A DNA stretch of 64,000 bases from Rhipicephalus microplus (Eukaryota > Arthropoda > Arachnida > Ixodida > Ixodidae): contig NC_134707.1 of assembly GCF_043290135.1 (NCBI RefSeq), forward strand, positions 68,563,906-68,627,905. Direction: 5' to 3'. Position numbers and translations under genes: made by a program. The notes beneath the pieces were generated by a model. That model was not told the DNA's origin. It ran no database searches and saw only the letters and a program-made list of their open reading frames with translations. Below are positions 24,481-34,387 of the stretch, one piece after another. Position 1 is the first letter of the stretch; every line of letters begins with the position of its first letter.

Positions 24481-24894
24481 TCAGTACCTGCCAAGCTAAG
24501 CTAGCTGAAGTTTTGGCACATTATACAAATATCGTGTCGAAGAACATGGGCTACACAAAGAAATCTCTTCACCAAGGCAAGTTTGTTGGAAGCTGCTAAA
24601 GTCAAAATAAGGAACATGAGTAACAGACGGGGTTTCGAGGGTCTCTTTTCTCACACTGCTAGTTTGTAATAGTTACATACTAATTATGTATGTAATGTAA
24701 TTGACAGGTGTAAAGTTGCTAATGCTGTCTTTTGTGCTCCTCATCGAGATCTTTTGTGGCACCGCGATGTACTTGTTTCCTAATCTTCTCTGTATATTTT
24801 AACAGTGAGTACAAATATCAACTTTTGAGCTTGCTAACACTCTCGTTTAGCTAGTACCTAATCGAATTTTAATCATGTGTTTCTTCTTCTTCAG

Positions 24895-24963
24895 GTGTGC
24901 GCCGGTTTTGATGGCTATGGGAGTTCCATTTACAGAAATCTTAGTGGTGCTTCTCAACCATAA
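24895..24963 (+). CDS. Candidate terminal exon of the short-exon gene
   Basis: A very strong acceptor (gtgtttcttcttcttcag) opens 22 codons and a TAA. In phase 0 the peptide ends YGSSIYRNLSGASQP. IYRNL repeats the YxNL pattern of the first candidate exon (YMNL), as in Grb2-SH2 docking tails. Phase 0 is reached only if both the 28-nt and 10-nt exons are included. Without the latter, another open frame (CAPVLMAMGVPF...) ends at a later stop. A polyadenylation signal lies 95 bp downstream. Confidence 0.4.
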   Translation: MCAGFDGYGSSIYRNLSGASQP

Positions 24964-25057
24964 ATTGCAACAGCAATCACATGTGAAATGAAATCACCTG
25001 CTTGTGAAGGCACTTGCTTCACAAGCGAGCTATGTATATAAATACATATATAGAAGC

Positions 25058-25063
25058 AATAAA
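25058..25063 (+). terminator. Polyadenylation signal AATAAA of the short-exon gene
   Basis: Canonical AATAAA 95 bp after the terminal TAA and just before the gypsy remnant. It fits a short 3' UTR, though AATAAA is common in AT-rich DNA. Confidence 0.4.
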
Positions 25064-25129
25064 AACTAGCCGATGACAAAACGAATAGGCTTGATATACA
25101 AATAGCACTGAGCAAAGAGTGAAATAATG

Positions 25130-26960
25130 CTTTCTTTTGGTGTGTCCGACGACGTAGTAGAAATAAAGATAAATATTGTTATTTTGTTCAAGGCACAATA
25201 TTCAACGCAAAATTGCCAGCTGCTATGCTTTTTTTTTGACTAAAACAACAGGTGATGGCCATTGACTCGAAGAGGCCTCAATGGCTCCTTTCCAGAGCAT
25301 CTTCTCGAGTTCTCATTTTATGACCTGATAGTCGGACTGGAAAATACAATATGGTAGCTGTTTGACTGGACTAGCATCGCCGGTATGCATTCGATGAAGC
25401 ACCAATGACGTTTGACCTAAAGTGTGGTCATCAGTCGATCATAACTTAGTAAATCGAGAGAACCTGGTGGAGGTTCGTAGCCTGACAGGACAGAAGATTA
25501 GGGGCAATCATTGTCGTTTCGTCGGCAGGTGCGTTCGCTCGGCTGGCTGCAACAGAGGACGAGCAGTTTTAGGGATCTAATCAAGATGTTACATGCAGTG
25601 TGGGGAAACGTGGTCTAGCAAAATGTCTTCCGCGAGAACTTGGGTCGAACTACTAAATTTGAAGAGTGGAAGCTGAATGCGTTTGTCAACGATAGTCTAG
25701 ATGTTACTCGGCACAGCAACACTTTGGGCCAAGAGCACATCTGCTGATGGAGACACTGTATAGTCCCCGTCAGGAAGAGCTGGCGATATCGTCAAGGTCA
25801 CACACGTGGTGGCTTGTAGTGGCAGCCGAACTTGACCATGCACAAACGCTGCGATGGCGAGGGTGGCACAGCCTCAAGTCGAGAGAGTTCAAATTGGAGA
25901 ATGCCGGTTGCACAATCAATGAGAGCGGCATGACTGGACAAGAAATCCAATCTGAAAATTACGTCATTAGAACACTACTCAATAACTGCAAGCAAAACTA
26001 ATGTGACGAAATTGGCGATTGTGATTTGTGCCGTGCACAAATCTGTGATGGCAAGACTTCTTGCGTCAGCGACACGATCAATGCCAGGCGCATGCCGTGT
26101 GAGCGCTTTTTTCAGGTGGGGACGAAGTCGAGCACTCATCATTGAAATATGCGCCCCACTGTCAGCAAGCGCAAAAACAGTCAGCCGCCAACGTCTATCT
26201 AGATTAAATTTTGTTGCGACGGCAGTGCAAGGACAGGATCTGAGGTCAGATTCAAGGATGCAGCTCCACCTCTAAGAGTTGCACCGCTCAGTTTCCCTAA
26301 TGAGGATTGGGTGGGGAGGTAGGGCGTCGTCGTAGAGAAGACGGGGACGAGGGACGACGTCCAGGCGGCAAACGCGACTGGTGATTTCGAGGCGACGGTG
26401 AGCAGCTGTTCTGCTTATCAAGGGCATTGAAGGTGAAGGATTCAAAGGGTGGCAGTCAGCGATAGTTTTCGGTAATCGGTGCAAGAGGCTGGAAATGGCA
26501 GTGGGTGTCAGCGTGATGAGCTGACACCCAGTGCCACTATAGTACCATACTGGCTTTGAAGCGAAACGCAATGGTTGTGACAATACCATATTACATGACT
26601 TATGCAGCGACAGTTTAAGCAGAGCGGCCGATATTCCACAGTTAGCCATTCAGACGGATCTCGAGTGCATGTATACGACCATTCCTTGGGTGGTGACCGG
26701 GTGCGAGGCAGCGACCGTTAACGAAAGCCAATTGATCTAGATCAACGGCACACACATCAAAGCCCAAATTGCTCAGTTATTCTCGCACACAAGACAGACC
26801 GCTAGGAGACTGAGGGCTGTAGTTCTGCCTCACCTGTGCTCCTGCTTCTGTAGTTTTCAATGTCCAACGGTGCCTGGGTACCACTCGTGCTTGTTAACCT
26901 GGGATTCCTCCCGTTGCAAGGCATTGTTTGATGCTACACCAAACGCAGCGAAATTACTCT
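25130..26960 (-). pseudogene. Ty3/gypsy-1, zinc knuckle to reverse transcriptase, broken
   Basis: Reading down the - strand: a CCHC knuckle (YRPLCLNCRCISHVIWYC) near 26600, an aspartic protease near 26150 (ADSGAHISMMSARLRPH, then LDFLSSHAALIDC), a linker, and the start of reverse transcriptase at 25450-25150 (HTGDASPVKQLPY, SSSQWPSPVVLVKKK, FCVEYCALNKIT). The frame is broken repeatedly and stops before the catalytic box. Its missing gag N-terminus is probably the - strand gag at 59930-60691, with LINE-C and its inserts in between. Confidence 0.75.
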
Positions 26961-27267
26961 TTCTATATACTGTACTCTAAACATATTGATACAGTTCACT
27001 GAAATACGACGTCATCAAAGACCAGAGGGCCACGCGGCACGCGTACAACGCTCGTGCACGAGGCCGAGCCAGTGAGAGGTGTTGGACGCCAGTAGCCCGT
27101 ACTGGCGAGACGTAGCATAAGAGCGCGCCGCTCACGCAACACCTTGAAACAGCTCATGTCGAAAAAATAGCTCATGTCGAAAAAACCCAAGTTTAAATCA
27201 GGATGAAAACATTGAAGGTACCTCAAGAACAGCGCCACACTGAACATTTGGCACGAATACTGGAAAA

Positions 27268-28854
27268 ATGACAGGTCAAGGTCACACTGAGTGGCTAGAA
27301 GTTGGCCGTAAAAGCAGGTCAGCCAAGTAAGACAATAAGCCAGCCGGAGAAAAAGCTAAGCAACCTTTGAGCCAGAAACCACGTCTAAACTAACGTGTCA
27401 AAACAGAGCTAACATGCGACCCTTTCTGACTGATGACTTTAGGATTGTATAGCTTCAAGATTGCATGACTGATGACTTAAAGATTGATCAGTGGCTTCAC
27501 CAAGCAGGACTTCCACAATAACGTATGGGTGCTGTGCAGAAGGTTGAGAATGTGATTTTAGCAAGCACAGCAATCACTGGACAAGCCTCCAAACTGCAAA
27601 GCATAAGTGCTATACAACTGGGAGCAATTATATATGAAGTCAATTCGCAAATTCGAGACCATGATGATGCGTGCTGTGGAGTGACCTACGGCCTCGAACC
27701 CGGCACAAGCCCAGCAGATTTTCAGATTTTTGTAGGACTTCGTGTAGGCCTAAGATACAGCGTTCTTGGCGCACGCATGCTCGGATCCTCCACAGTCGCA
27801 GTTATTACTTTCGACGAACAACACGTCCCTTTTTACGTAACCTACTTGAGTGGGAACTGCAGATGTAAGCCGTACCACAAGTTAGTCCAGTATTGCAGAA
27901 CGTGTGGCGACATCGGTCACAGACAGGACCTCTGCCCCTCTTCTAAAGCCAACTTCTGCTACAAATGCGGCAGACAAGGGATCGCAGACGCCCATAACTG
28001 TCAACCAAAATGCCAGATTTGGGCGAACACCACGAGACTCGCCGCAAAGAATGTAAAAAGAAACTCTGCAGCAGTCCACCTTCATACTAAGTTAGGCGAC
28101 AGCAGCTTGACAATGCTCGCATCAGAGACTTTCGCTGGAGTTCCAGCCCCGACGAATTGCTAGAAATAGCCACCATCTCAGACAGCACACAAGCCCCCTT
28201 ACTTCACCAGGATTGCGGCTGAAGCCACTGCAGTTCTAAAGAAACACCGCGCTCTTCATCTCGCTCGCCATCGTGGTCTCGATTAGCTAAGCGAATCACT
28301 TACGCTGCCAAGGTGCGTGGAAGCAACGGCACCAGTCCACAACACACCGCGAACGCCTCAGACGTCTCTATCAGACGTGATAGCGTCCTTCAATGAGCTA
28401 GAAAATAAAGTTTAGGAACTACGGAAGATGGTACTACAACGACCAACAGCCGAAGGCGAAACGCAATTTTGAGGACAGGATTCTAAGACAAGTAGAAGCA
28501 GGCATATTGAAGCGAATAGAAGAATGGCTCCAAGCACAGGAAGCGGACATGCTCGACCTCGTTGAACAACGCCTCCTAGCTTTCAAAGAAACCCTCACCA
28601 CGAAACTTCTCGCATCAGTAGACAGAGCCATAGTGACAGTGGTTACAAAATTTATGGATAATGTAGAGCTTCCGACCCGTATGGTCACCACACTCGACGC
28701 GAAGTTGGATGGCTTCATGACTGAACAGCACAACTTCAAGACCTATGTTCACAAAAATTTTGCAACTCAATGGTTGCTGGCGGAACAATCAGGAACGAAA
28801 CGCAAAGAACGCAAGACCTTGGGTTGGATTATGCAGTGGACCTTTCCCCGATAG
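27268..28854 (+). pseudogene. LINE-C ORF1, broken
   Basis: The gag-like domain (27525-28163) is the longest uninterrupted part. Two zinc knuckles are intact, CRTCGDIGHRQDLC and CYKCGRQGIADAHNC; the third is degraded to CQIWANTTRL. After frameshifts a helical, probably coiled-coil region (28501-28800, RIEEWLQAQEADMLDLVEQ) follows. A stop after SAK and others near 28160-28400 make it a pseudogene. Confidence 0.75.
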
Positions 28855-28894
28855 CACCAAACGACCGACATCAGGCGGAAGCCAACTGCCGTAA

Positions 28895-29695
28895 TGGCGG
28901 CTCCCAAATGCAAACAGCGTGAGCTACTCCCTACCCTCCGCATTTTGAACTGGAATCGCAGATCTTACAGCCTCGTTCAGCAAGCCTGGAAGAATATAAT
29001 AAAACAAACAATTCTGACATAATCACGTTGCAGGAAACCCACACAGAAGAAATCAAGATTCCTAACTACAGTATTTTTGCTCAAACACCCCGCACCGTGA
29101 TTCTGGCAAAGAAGACAATGACCGCTCAGGTTCCAAAGATTGAGGACTCCGATATCGAACACATCATGGTCGAGAATCTACTGAAAAAAAATCAAGAGAG
29201 TCTGTACCAGGCTATCCTCTACAGCTCGCCTCCAGAGCAGTTCCACCACTATGACCTACTAGTGCGCAAATTTCGCAAGAAGGTAAACGGCAATCGGGTG
29301 GTCATAGTGGGAAACTTCAATGCCCGACATCTAGCTGGCGGGGGGGGTGTACAACAACACAACCAAGAAAGGAACGGGTTCACGACGTTGTACAGCAATA
29401 CGGTTTGGTGCTATGGAATGACTTACTCCAACCAGCATGAGTGGGCAACAGTGTGCACAGGGATACTAATGCTGAGCTTACCTTCTGTCGAGAGGAGCAA
29501 ATGGCAACGGGGACGGAACTCTCCGACACTCAGGGCAGCAACCACCACATCATTCATCATTTCATTTGATGTCGAACAGACTCACCGTTGTCTAACGGCA
29601 GGAAAGGCCCAACGTATGAACTGGAACGCACACAGAAAAGAACTTGATGACGACTCGACCATTGATGACATGGAAGCCTGGCTGAACAGATAATT
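28895..29695 (+). pseudogene. LINE-C ORF2 endonuclease domain, broken
   Basis: It starts LRILNWNRRSYSLVQQ and continues after a frameshift with DIITLQETHTEE and KVNGNRVVIVGNFNARH. The usual GDFNAR box reads GNFNAR, replacing a catalytic Asp by Asn. A G-run (aggggggggtgt, near 29340) produces a frameshift. The domain would nick target DNA in an active element. Confidence 0.7.
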
Positions 29696-30359
29696 GCTGG
29701 TGCTGCCAGTCATACCAAGGGTATTCAATTCAACGATGATAACCCGGCTATTGATAATAATCTTCTTAACTTATGGGAGGCTCGACGATCACTACTGAAA
29801 CGATGGCGACGGCAAAGGCTCCACTGCAAGCTCAAACGGTGAATGTCATGCTTACAATGCAGGCAGAGCAGTAGCAGAACAGCAAGCTAGTCAGATGTGG
29901 TGGTTCTTTTGCAAGAAACTTCAAGGGACACTGAGCACAAAGAACACATGGCACTATTTTCAAGCCCTGATTGACGACACCCGCACCTAAACCCAACAAA
30001 GGAGTACAGTTCAACGGCTCGTCCACAACTATGAGAGCACAGAAGAGCAGCTACTGCAAGAACAAGAGACCAAGTTATGTCACTTGCATAACGTGCAAGC
30101 TACCTCTAGCAGCTGTGCAACTTCCTGGGAGTAAAAAGGAGGACCAAATGAAGAGCTATATTAACCTTTTACGTAGGTCTAGTTACATGCAGTCATCCCT
30201 AAACTGACACGCAATACATGCTCAGGCAAAGACAAAGTCACCAGTTAGCACCTTATTGAGCTGCCACCCTTGGCATTGGCAGCACTCCTTCAATACTATA
30301 ATGAATGCTGTATTAAAGGCAACCTACCAACAGCCTCGAAGCACTCAGAGATGACCATG

Positions 30360-31194
30360 TATCCTCTACAAGTGGAGTGGCTTACCAAAACTGGTTACCC
30401 CGCACATGTTCTCGTTTAGGTAGCGGAAAAGCTAGTCACTGTCTTGAAGCGAGGCGACAAACCGAATAAGCGAAACAGTGTGAGAAAGAGCCGGCCTGTC
30501 GTACTGCCTTACGTGCATGACGTCTCACACAGGCTAAAAAAGATTGCTCAAGATACCAACGTTCTTGTGGTTTTTTCTGCACCGGAAAAATTGCAGCGGC
30601 TTTACAAACGGGTCAATGCACCTCGTGAAAATTCTGCCTCGTGCTCTGTCGCGCACCGGACACGGTACCTCCCTTGCGCAGTCGGAGTCGTATACTTGAT
30701 TCCACTGACGTGTGGGTGCATCTATGTCGGGCGAACCGGCAGGTGCATAAATGACCGCCTCCGAGAACGCCGAAACATTGTGCACTATGTGGTACAAGGG
30801 CATCTTGGCATTCATTGCCGAGATTGTGGGTGCACCCCTCTCTTTGAGCAGTGCTCAATATTGGCAAGTCACAGGGACCAGCTTACCTGAGAAATTATTG
30901 AAGCCGAAAAAATACACTTGCTAGGAGATAAATGTGTAAGCACATGATCGATTGCTTTATTACAGGCTGAAGGTGATCACCTGGCTGGGCTTTGAGGCAA
31001 TAGAGGATCCGTCACACGTGTTTTGTTACTGATGTGTAGATTAGGCTTGCATTTTACCTTCATGCTCTGTTATAATCCTTTTTAGCAGTATATATTCTTG
31101 CCACTCTGAAATAAAGTCAGTTGGAAGTCTGCGCTATTTCTGTCTACCCTGTCATTTTTTTTTGTTCGCGCGCTGGAACATCTTGCAAATATGT
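30360..31194 (+). mobile_element. Penelope-like element, 5'-truncated, inserted in LINE-C
   Basis: The insert lacks reverse transcriptase but keeps the C-terminal GIY-YIG endonuclease, and ends with AATAAA (31110-31115) and a T-rich tail. LINE-C reading stops at EMTMYP and resumes with MEPKLNMP, corresponding to the continuous LINE-B sequence, so the junctions are well placed. ccatg occurs at both sites (30355-30359 and 31195-31199) within the similar 9-mers atgaccatg and atgtccatg, a candidate target duplication. Confidence 0.75.
30380..30950 (+). pseudogene. Penelope-like GIY-YIG endonuclease domain, 3' part of pol
   Basis: The reading begins with a remnant of the connector (LTKTGYPAHVLV), has one stop, then an open stretch from 30444. 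VVLPYVHDVSHRLKKIA and VVFSAPEKL precede the GIY-YIG core GVVYLIPLTCGCIYVGRTGR with the Arg-containing helix INDRLRER. A Cys/His segment (GIHCRDCGCTPLFEQ) follows, then a stop and EIIEAEKIHLLGDKCVST. This order is diagnostic of Penelope-like elements with endonuclease. It is truncated and broken. Confidence 0.8.
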
Positions 31195-31720
31195 CCATGG
31201 AACCCAAGCTTAACATGCCTGTTCTTATTGGGAATCTTCGCCCTGTTTTCATTACGCCTTACCCAGGGAAACTGTATAAACAGGTGGTCAATGAGTGGCT
31301 TACACACCTCGAAAAAATGATTACTTCCTTAACATCACGTTCCACTTCCGTGTGATGTCCACACAAGACGTCCTATTCGAGGTAAAGGAAAACAAATTCT
31401 CCTCCATTTGAGCCAACAGAGTGATCTCTGGACGTAAAGAGCCCCTTTCACAGCGTGAGTCATGAAAGCATCCTTCGTAAATTAGAAGGCATCGGCTGTG
31501 GCACCAAAACAAACGCCATTATGCTTGCTTTCGTCACCAACTGTATGGTCATGTTGGGGATAGCCAACATACGAAGAAAGTTTTTTCACTTTTGAACTAA
31601 CAAAGGTGCGCCACAGGGTGCCGTGGTCTCACTACTCCTTTTCAACGTGGCACTCATCAAGCTTCTCCACCTCTTGGACACAATTCTAGAGATACATCAT
31701 GCTTTATTAGCTGATGATGT
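31195..31720 (+). pseudogene. LINE-C reverse transcriptase, middle segment
   Basis: It resumes with MEPKLNMPVLIGNLRPVFIT and proceeds through SVSHESILRKLEGIGCGTKT, TNKGAPQGAVVSLLLFNVAL (PQG box) to HHALLADDV, the catalytic box (ADD, aligning with YADD of LINE-B). The sequence stops right after the box, where gypsy LTR-like sequence begins. The remainder of this LINE probably lies at 58430-59915. Confidence 0.75.
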
Positions 31721-31896
31721 TATGGTTAAGAAAGTATATGCGAAGAATATATTTGCGAGAAAACGCATACAATGCTGCTGCTGTCCGTGCACGTTCTCAT
31801 GCTTCATAAGCTGATGATGCTATGGTTAAGAAAGTATAAGCGAAGTATATATTTGCGAGCAAATGCATACAACGCTGCATATGTCCGTGCACGTTC
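31697..31896. repeat. 100-bp tandem duplication at the LINE-C/gypsy-2 junction
   Basis: tcatgctttattagctgatg at 31697 recurs as tcatgcttcataagctgatg at 31797, and the following 80 bp repeat with few changes. The unit includes the LINE ADD-box codons plus adjacent non-LINE sequence, so the duplication arose after the junction formed. Confidence 0.85.
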
Positions 31897-32740
31897 TCCT
31901 CCGCAATTTATCGTTGTTATTCTCAGGTATATACTTAGCCTGTAACATTACCCGCCAGCTGCAGAAGCACCGTCCGGTGCGTTCAATCATCGGAGCGTGA
32001 GTAGTATGGTATGAGTCACGAGACGTCCACTATATCACTCGACACTGAAGCTGTTGCTGACATGGTATGGAGTGGAGCAATCTCATTGGTCACGCAAGTG
32101 GCCTTGCATATGAAGTGGTAAGGGCCAACACAACGGGACATGAGTTTTTTTGCAGAGAATTACACGTCGCGATGGTAACCATATCAAGACGAGAAACCCC
32201 GGAGAGGGCTACATATCGTGGTGCCGGCAAATATAAGCACTCTTGGTTAAGCTGCGACGCACATGAACAATGCTGGGTGACTTGGCGGGCGATTTCGGCA
32301 CGGGCCAGGGCATCACAAGCATAGGCAGTCGATAAGGTGGCGTGAAACTGGAGCATGGTGTCAATGGGTAGAGACGGGTCATAACCAAACAGTAGGCAAA
32401 AAGATGAAAATGCAGCTGTATTATCACGTGAAAGGTTGTATGCGAAGGTGACGGAAGGTAAATAGATGTCCTAATCTTAGTAATTTCTGGATACGTACAT
32501 CGCTAACACATTTTTAGGGTGTGGTTGAGGCATTCGGTGAGGCCGTTGGTTTGTGTGCAGTAAGCTGTAGTGAACTTGTGGTGGATAGAGCAAAATTGTA
32601 GAAGTTTAGATCGAAAAGAGCGGCCGCGGTCAGTGATCCACTCATGAGGAGCACCATGACTCAGAATAATCGTAATGAAGAATGAAATCCGCTACATCAG
32701 TAGCGGATCTGGTGAAGGGCTCGTGTAACGGCATACGTAT
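31720..32740 (-). pseudogene. Ty3/gypsy-2, distal integrase and 3' end, broken
   Basis: On the - strand from 32740: YAVTRAL, SATDVADFILHYDYSESW, HGAPHEWITDRGRSF (second catalytic Asp), TTAYCTQTNGLTECLNHTL (catalytic Glu), then SSFCLLFGYDPSLPIDTML, and a tail ending NAPDGASAAGG near 31970. A TGTTACAGG sequence at about 31950 could start the 3' LTR. The first catalytic Asp of the same integrase is 21 kb away at about 53980, across the inserted TIR element. Confidence 0.8.
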
Positions 32741-32945
32741 CCCTACTGAAACGTTCCGTATGATGCGGAGACCTCAAGTACAGAATTATTGGAATATGGA
32801 AGACGTATGATGAGGACTCCGCATTTTATGGAAAGACGTGTTGATGCGGACTCCGCATTTTAAGGAAGGCCGTATGATGTGGACTCCGCATTTTATGGAG
32901 AGACGCATGATTCGGACTCCGCATTTTATGAAAAGACTTATCATG
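32741..32945. repeat. TIR-X left terminus: TIR and palindromic array
   Basis: After the 23-bp TIR come about five copies of a roughly 31-33-bp unit built on gatgcggactccgcatttta. The core atgcggaCtccgcat is a perfect hairpin. Similar arrays occur at 61670-61830 with a shorter spacing (about 26 bp). Confidence 0.85.
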
Positions 32946-33516
32946 CAGAAAAACAGAAATGTGTGCATGTTACGTCCGAATCTAGTGCAAAGCGATATAT
33001 TGTGTAAATTGAATAGATGTCCACATCTTGAGTACATGCAATACTGTGTAGAAATCACAATATTTCCTAAATACGCATGATGAGAGATTGAATCACCGGC
33101 ATCTTTCTAATTGTCGTGTTGCGGAGGCAAAACTAGCTTTTAACTAAAATACGTTACAAAGCTACTAAATTAACATGCTAGCGATCATAAATGGTGGTTA
33201 CATTGCAACACAATAACGCAGTGTTCTACGCAAGACTTACAGAATTTATAAAGTTATTATTTGCAATGCAGAAGCATTATTATACACATCAGCCCTGCTA
33301 CAATCAATATATTTTTTTTTATTTGTCTGTATGCTTCAGCTGTGAATAGCGACATTGCAGTGTTGATGGTGCACAAATGAGGTGACTACATCGTAATTTC
33401 ACAAGCTCTACCTAAGCCAAAGGATGGTGGCACAAAACAGAATGTAACAGCAATCTTGGAATGAAATCTTTAAACATAAATAATAATCATAGCACTGTGA
33501 AAGTGTGGCGCTGTGT

Positions 33517-33615
33517 TTATCTCATGAACGCCTTGTGGAGATTGCCGAAATGCTGCTTGAGGCTCCGGCACCACTGTAGATTTGGGAGGTCACTGCCATA
33601 GAACCTATGTGGCCT
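33517..33615 (-). CDS. Candidate terminal coding fragment in TIR-X, function unknown
   Basis: The - strand reads HRFYGSDLPNLQWCRSL then KQHFGNLHKAFMR and TAA. The second TIR-X copy (62388-62483) keeps the same frame and stop with a few changes (R for P, S for L, A/D for G/N). An alternative open frame (AYEGHIGSMAV...) runs across the same bases from an acceptor at 33634. The reading frame therefore remains undecided. It might be the tail of an element-encoded protein. Confidence 0.3.
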   Translation of the reverse strand, partial: RPHRFYGSDLPNLQWCRSLKQHFGNLHKAFMR

Positions 33616-34176
33616 TCATAGGCACCTGGAAATGTAACTAATTGGCACAAATAATGTCAGAGACACATGTTAGCACCTTAGTTCACATGCACAAGAAATA
33701 TTACTCACAGAATTAAACTGAAAATGTAAGGCACACAATCCTTCATTTTATGCATCTGTGAATAATAGAAGAAATAAGAGTATAAATTAGTTCTGCCACA
33801 TTAAAGAAAACAGCATGCTTATCACAGTGAAAATAACCAGGTTGTCACGATTTTCAATGGTAGAGATAATCTATTGATATGTCCTTAGAGAAATAAGATT
33901 TAAATGCTTCCTGCACAGTAAACTTTAGGAACTACCAGTGAAAGCTCTCAATGCACATTTAATAGTGTGTGCATCTACATCTGCTGCTGTTATACGATAC
34001 AGTTTGTGCACAAAATTGGCATCTTGAACAATTTTGAGAGGTAAACCTATGAAAATTATGAAGGTTAAAATCACCATCAAAGCAAGCAGGATCAGGCAAG
34101 TGCCGATAAACTTCTGTGCAAGCCAGACAACTATAACCGAACTGCATAGAAATAGGGGAGCAAGAGTAACAGAAAT

Positions 34177-34371
34177 TCGGGTGCTCACCCGCAGGTCGCG
34201 GTATCGAATCCCGGCTGCATTTCCGATGGAGGCAGAAATGCTGTAGGCACGTGTGCTCAGATTTGGGTGCACGTTAAAGAACTCGAAGTAGTCGAAATTT
34301 TCTGAGCCCTCCACTACGGCGTCTCTCATAATCATATAATGGTTTTGGGACGTGAATCCCCACATATCAAT
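34177..34371 (+). repeat. SINE-1 copy, 5'-truncated, in TIR-X
   Basis: It starts at gctgacccgcagg-like sequence with the B box ggtatcgaatccc, and ends at cccacatatcaat. A target duplication flanks it: caagagtaacagaaat (34161-34176) and caagaataacagaaat (34372-34387). The A-box part is missing. The same insertion is present in the second TIR-X copy, so it predates their separation. Confidence 0.85.
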
Positions 34372-34387
34372 CAAGAATAACAGAAAT

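Larger units (their letters stand above)
27268..30359 (+). mobile_element. LINE-C, 5' segment (ORF1, endonuclease, start of reverse transcriptase)
   Basis: ORF1 opens with an ATG at 27268 (TEWLEVGRKSRSAK) after a 5' leader that includes an 18-bp duplication near 27155-27187 (agctcatgtcgaaaaaa twice). ORF1 continues with LTDDFRIV, GVTYGLEPGTSPADF, GARMLGSSTVAVITF and zinc knuckles. The endonuclease region is 28900-29700. The linker and early reverse transcriptase run to 30359 (EMTMYP), where a Penelope-like insert begins. It is the same family as LINE-B. Confidence 0.8.
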
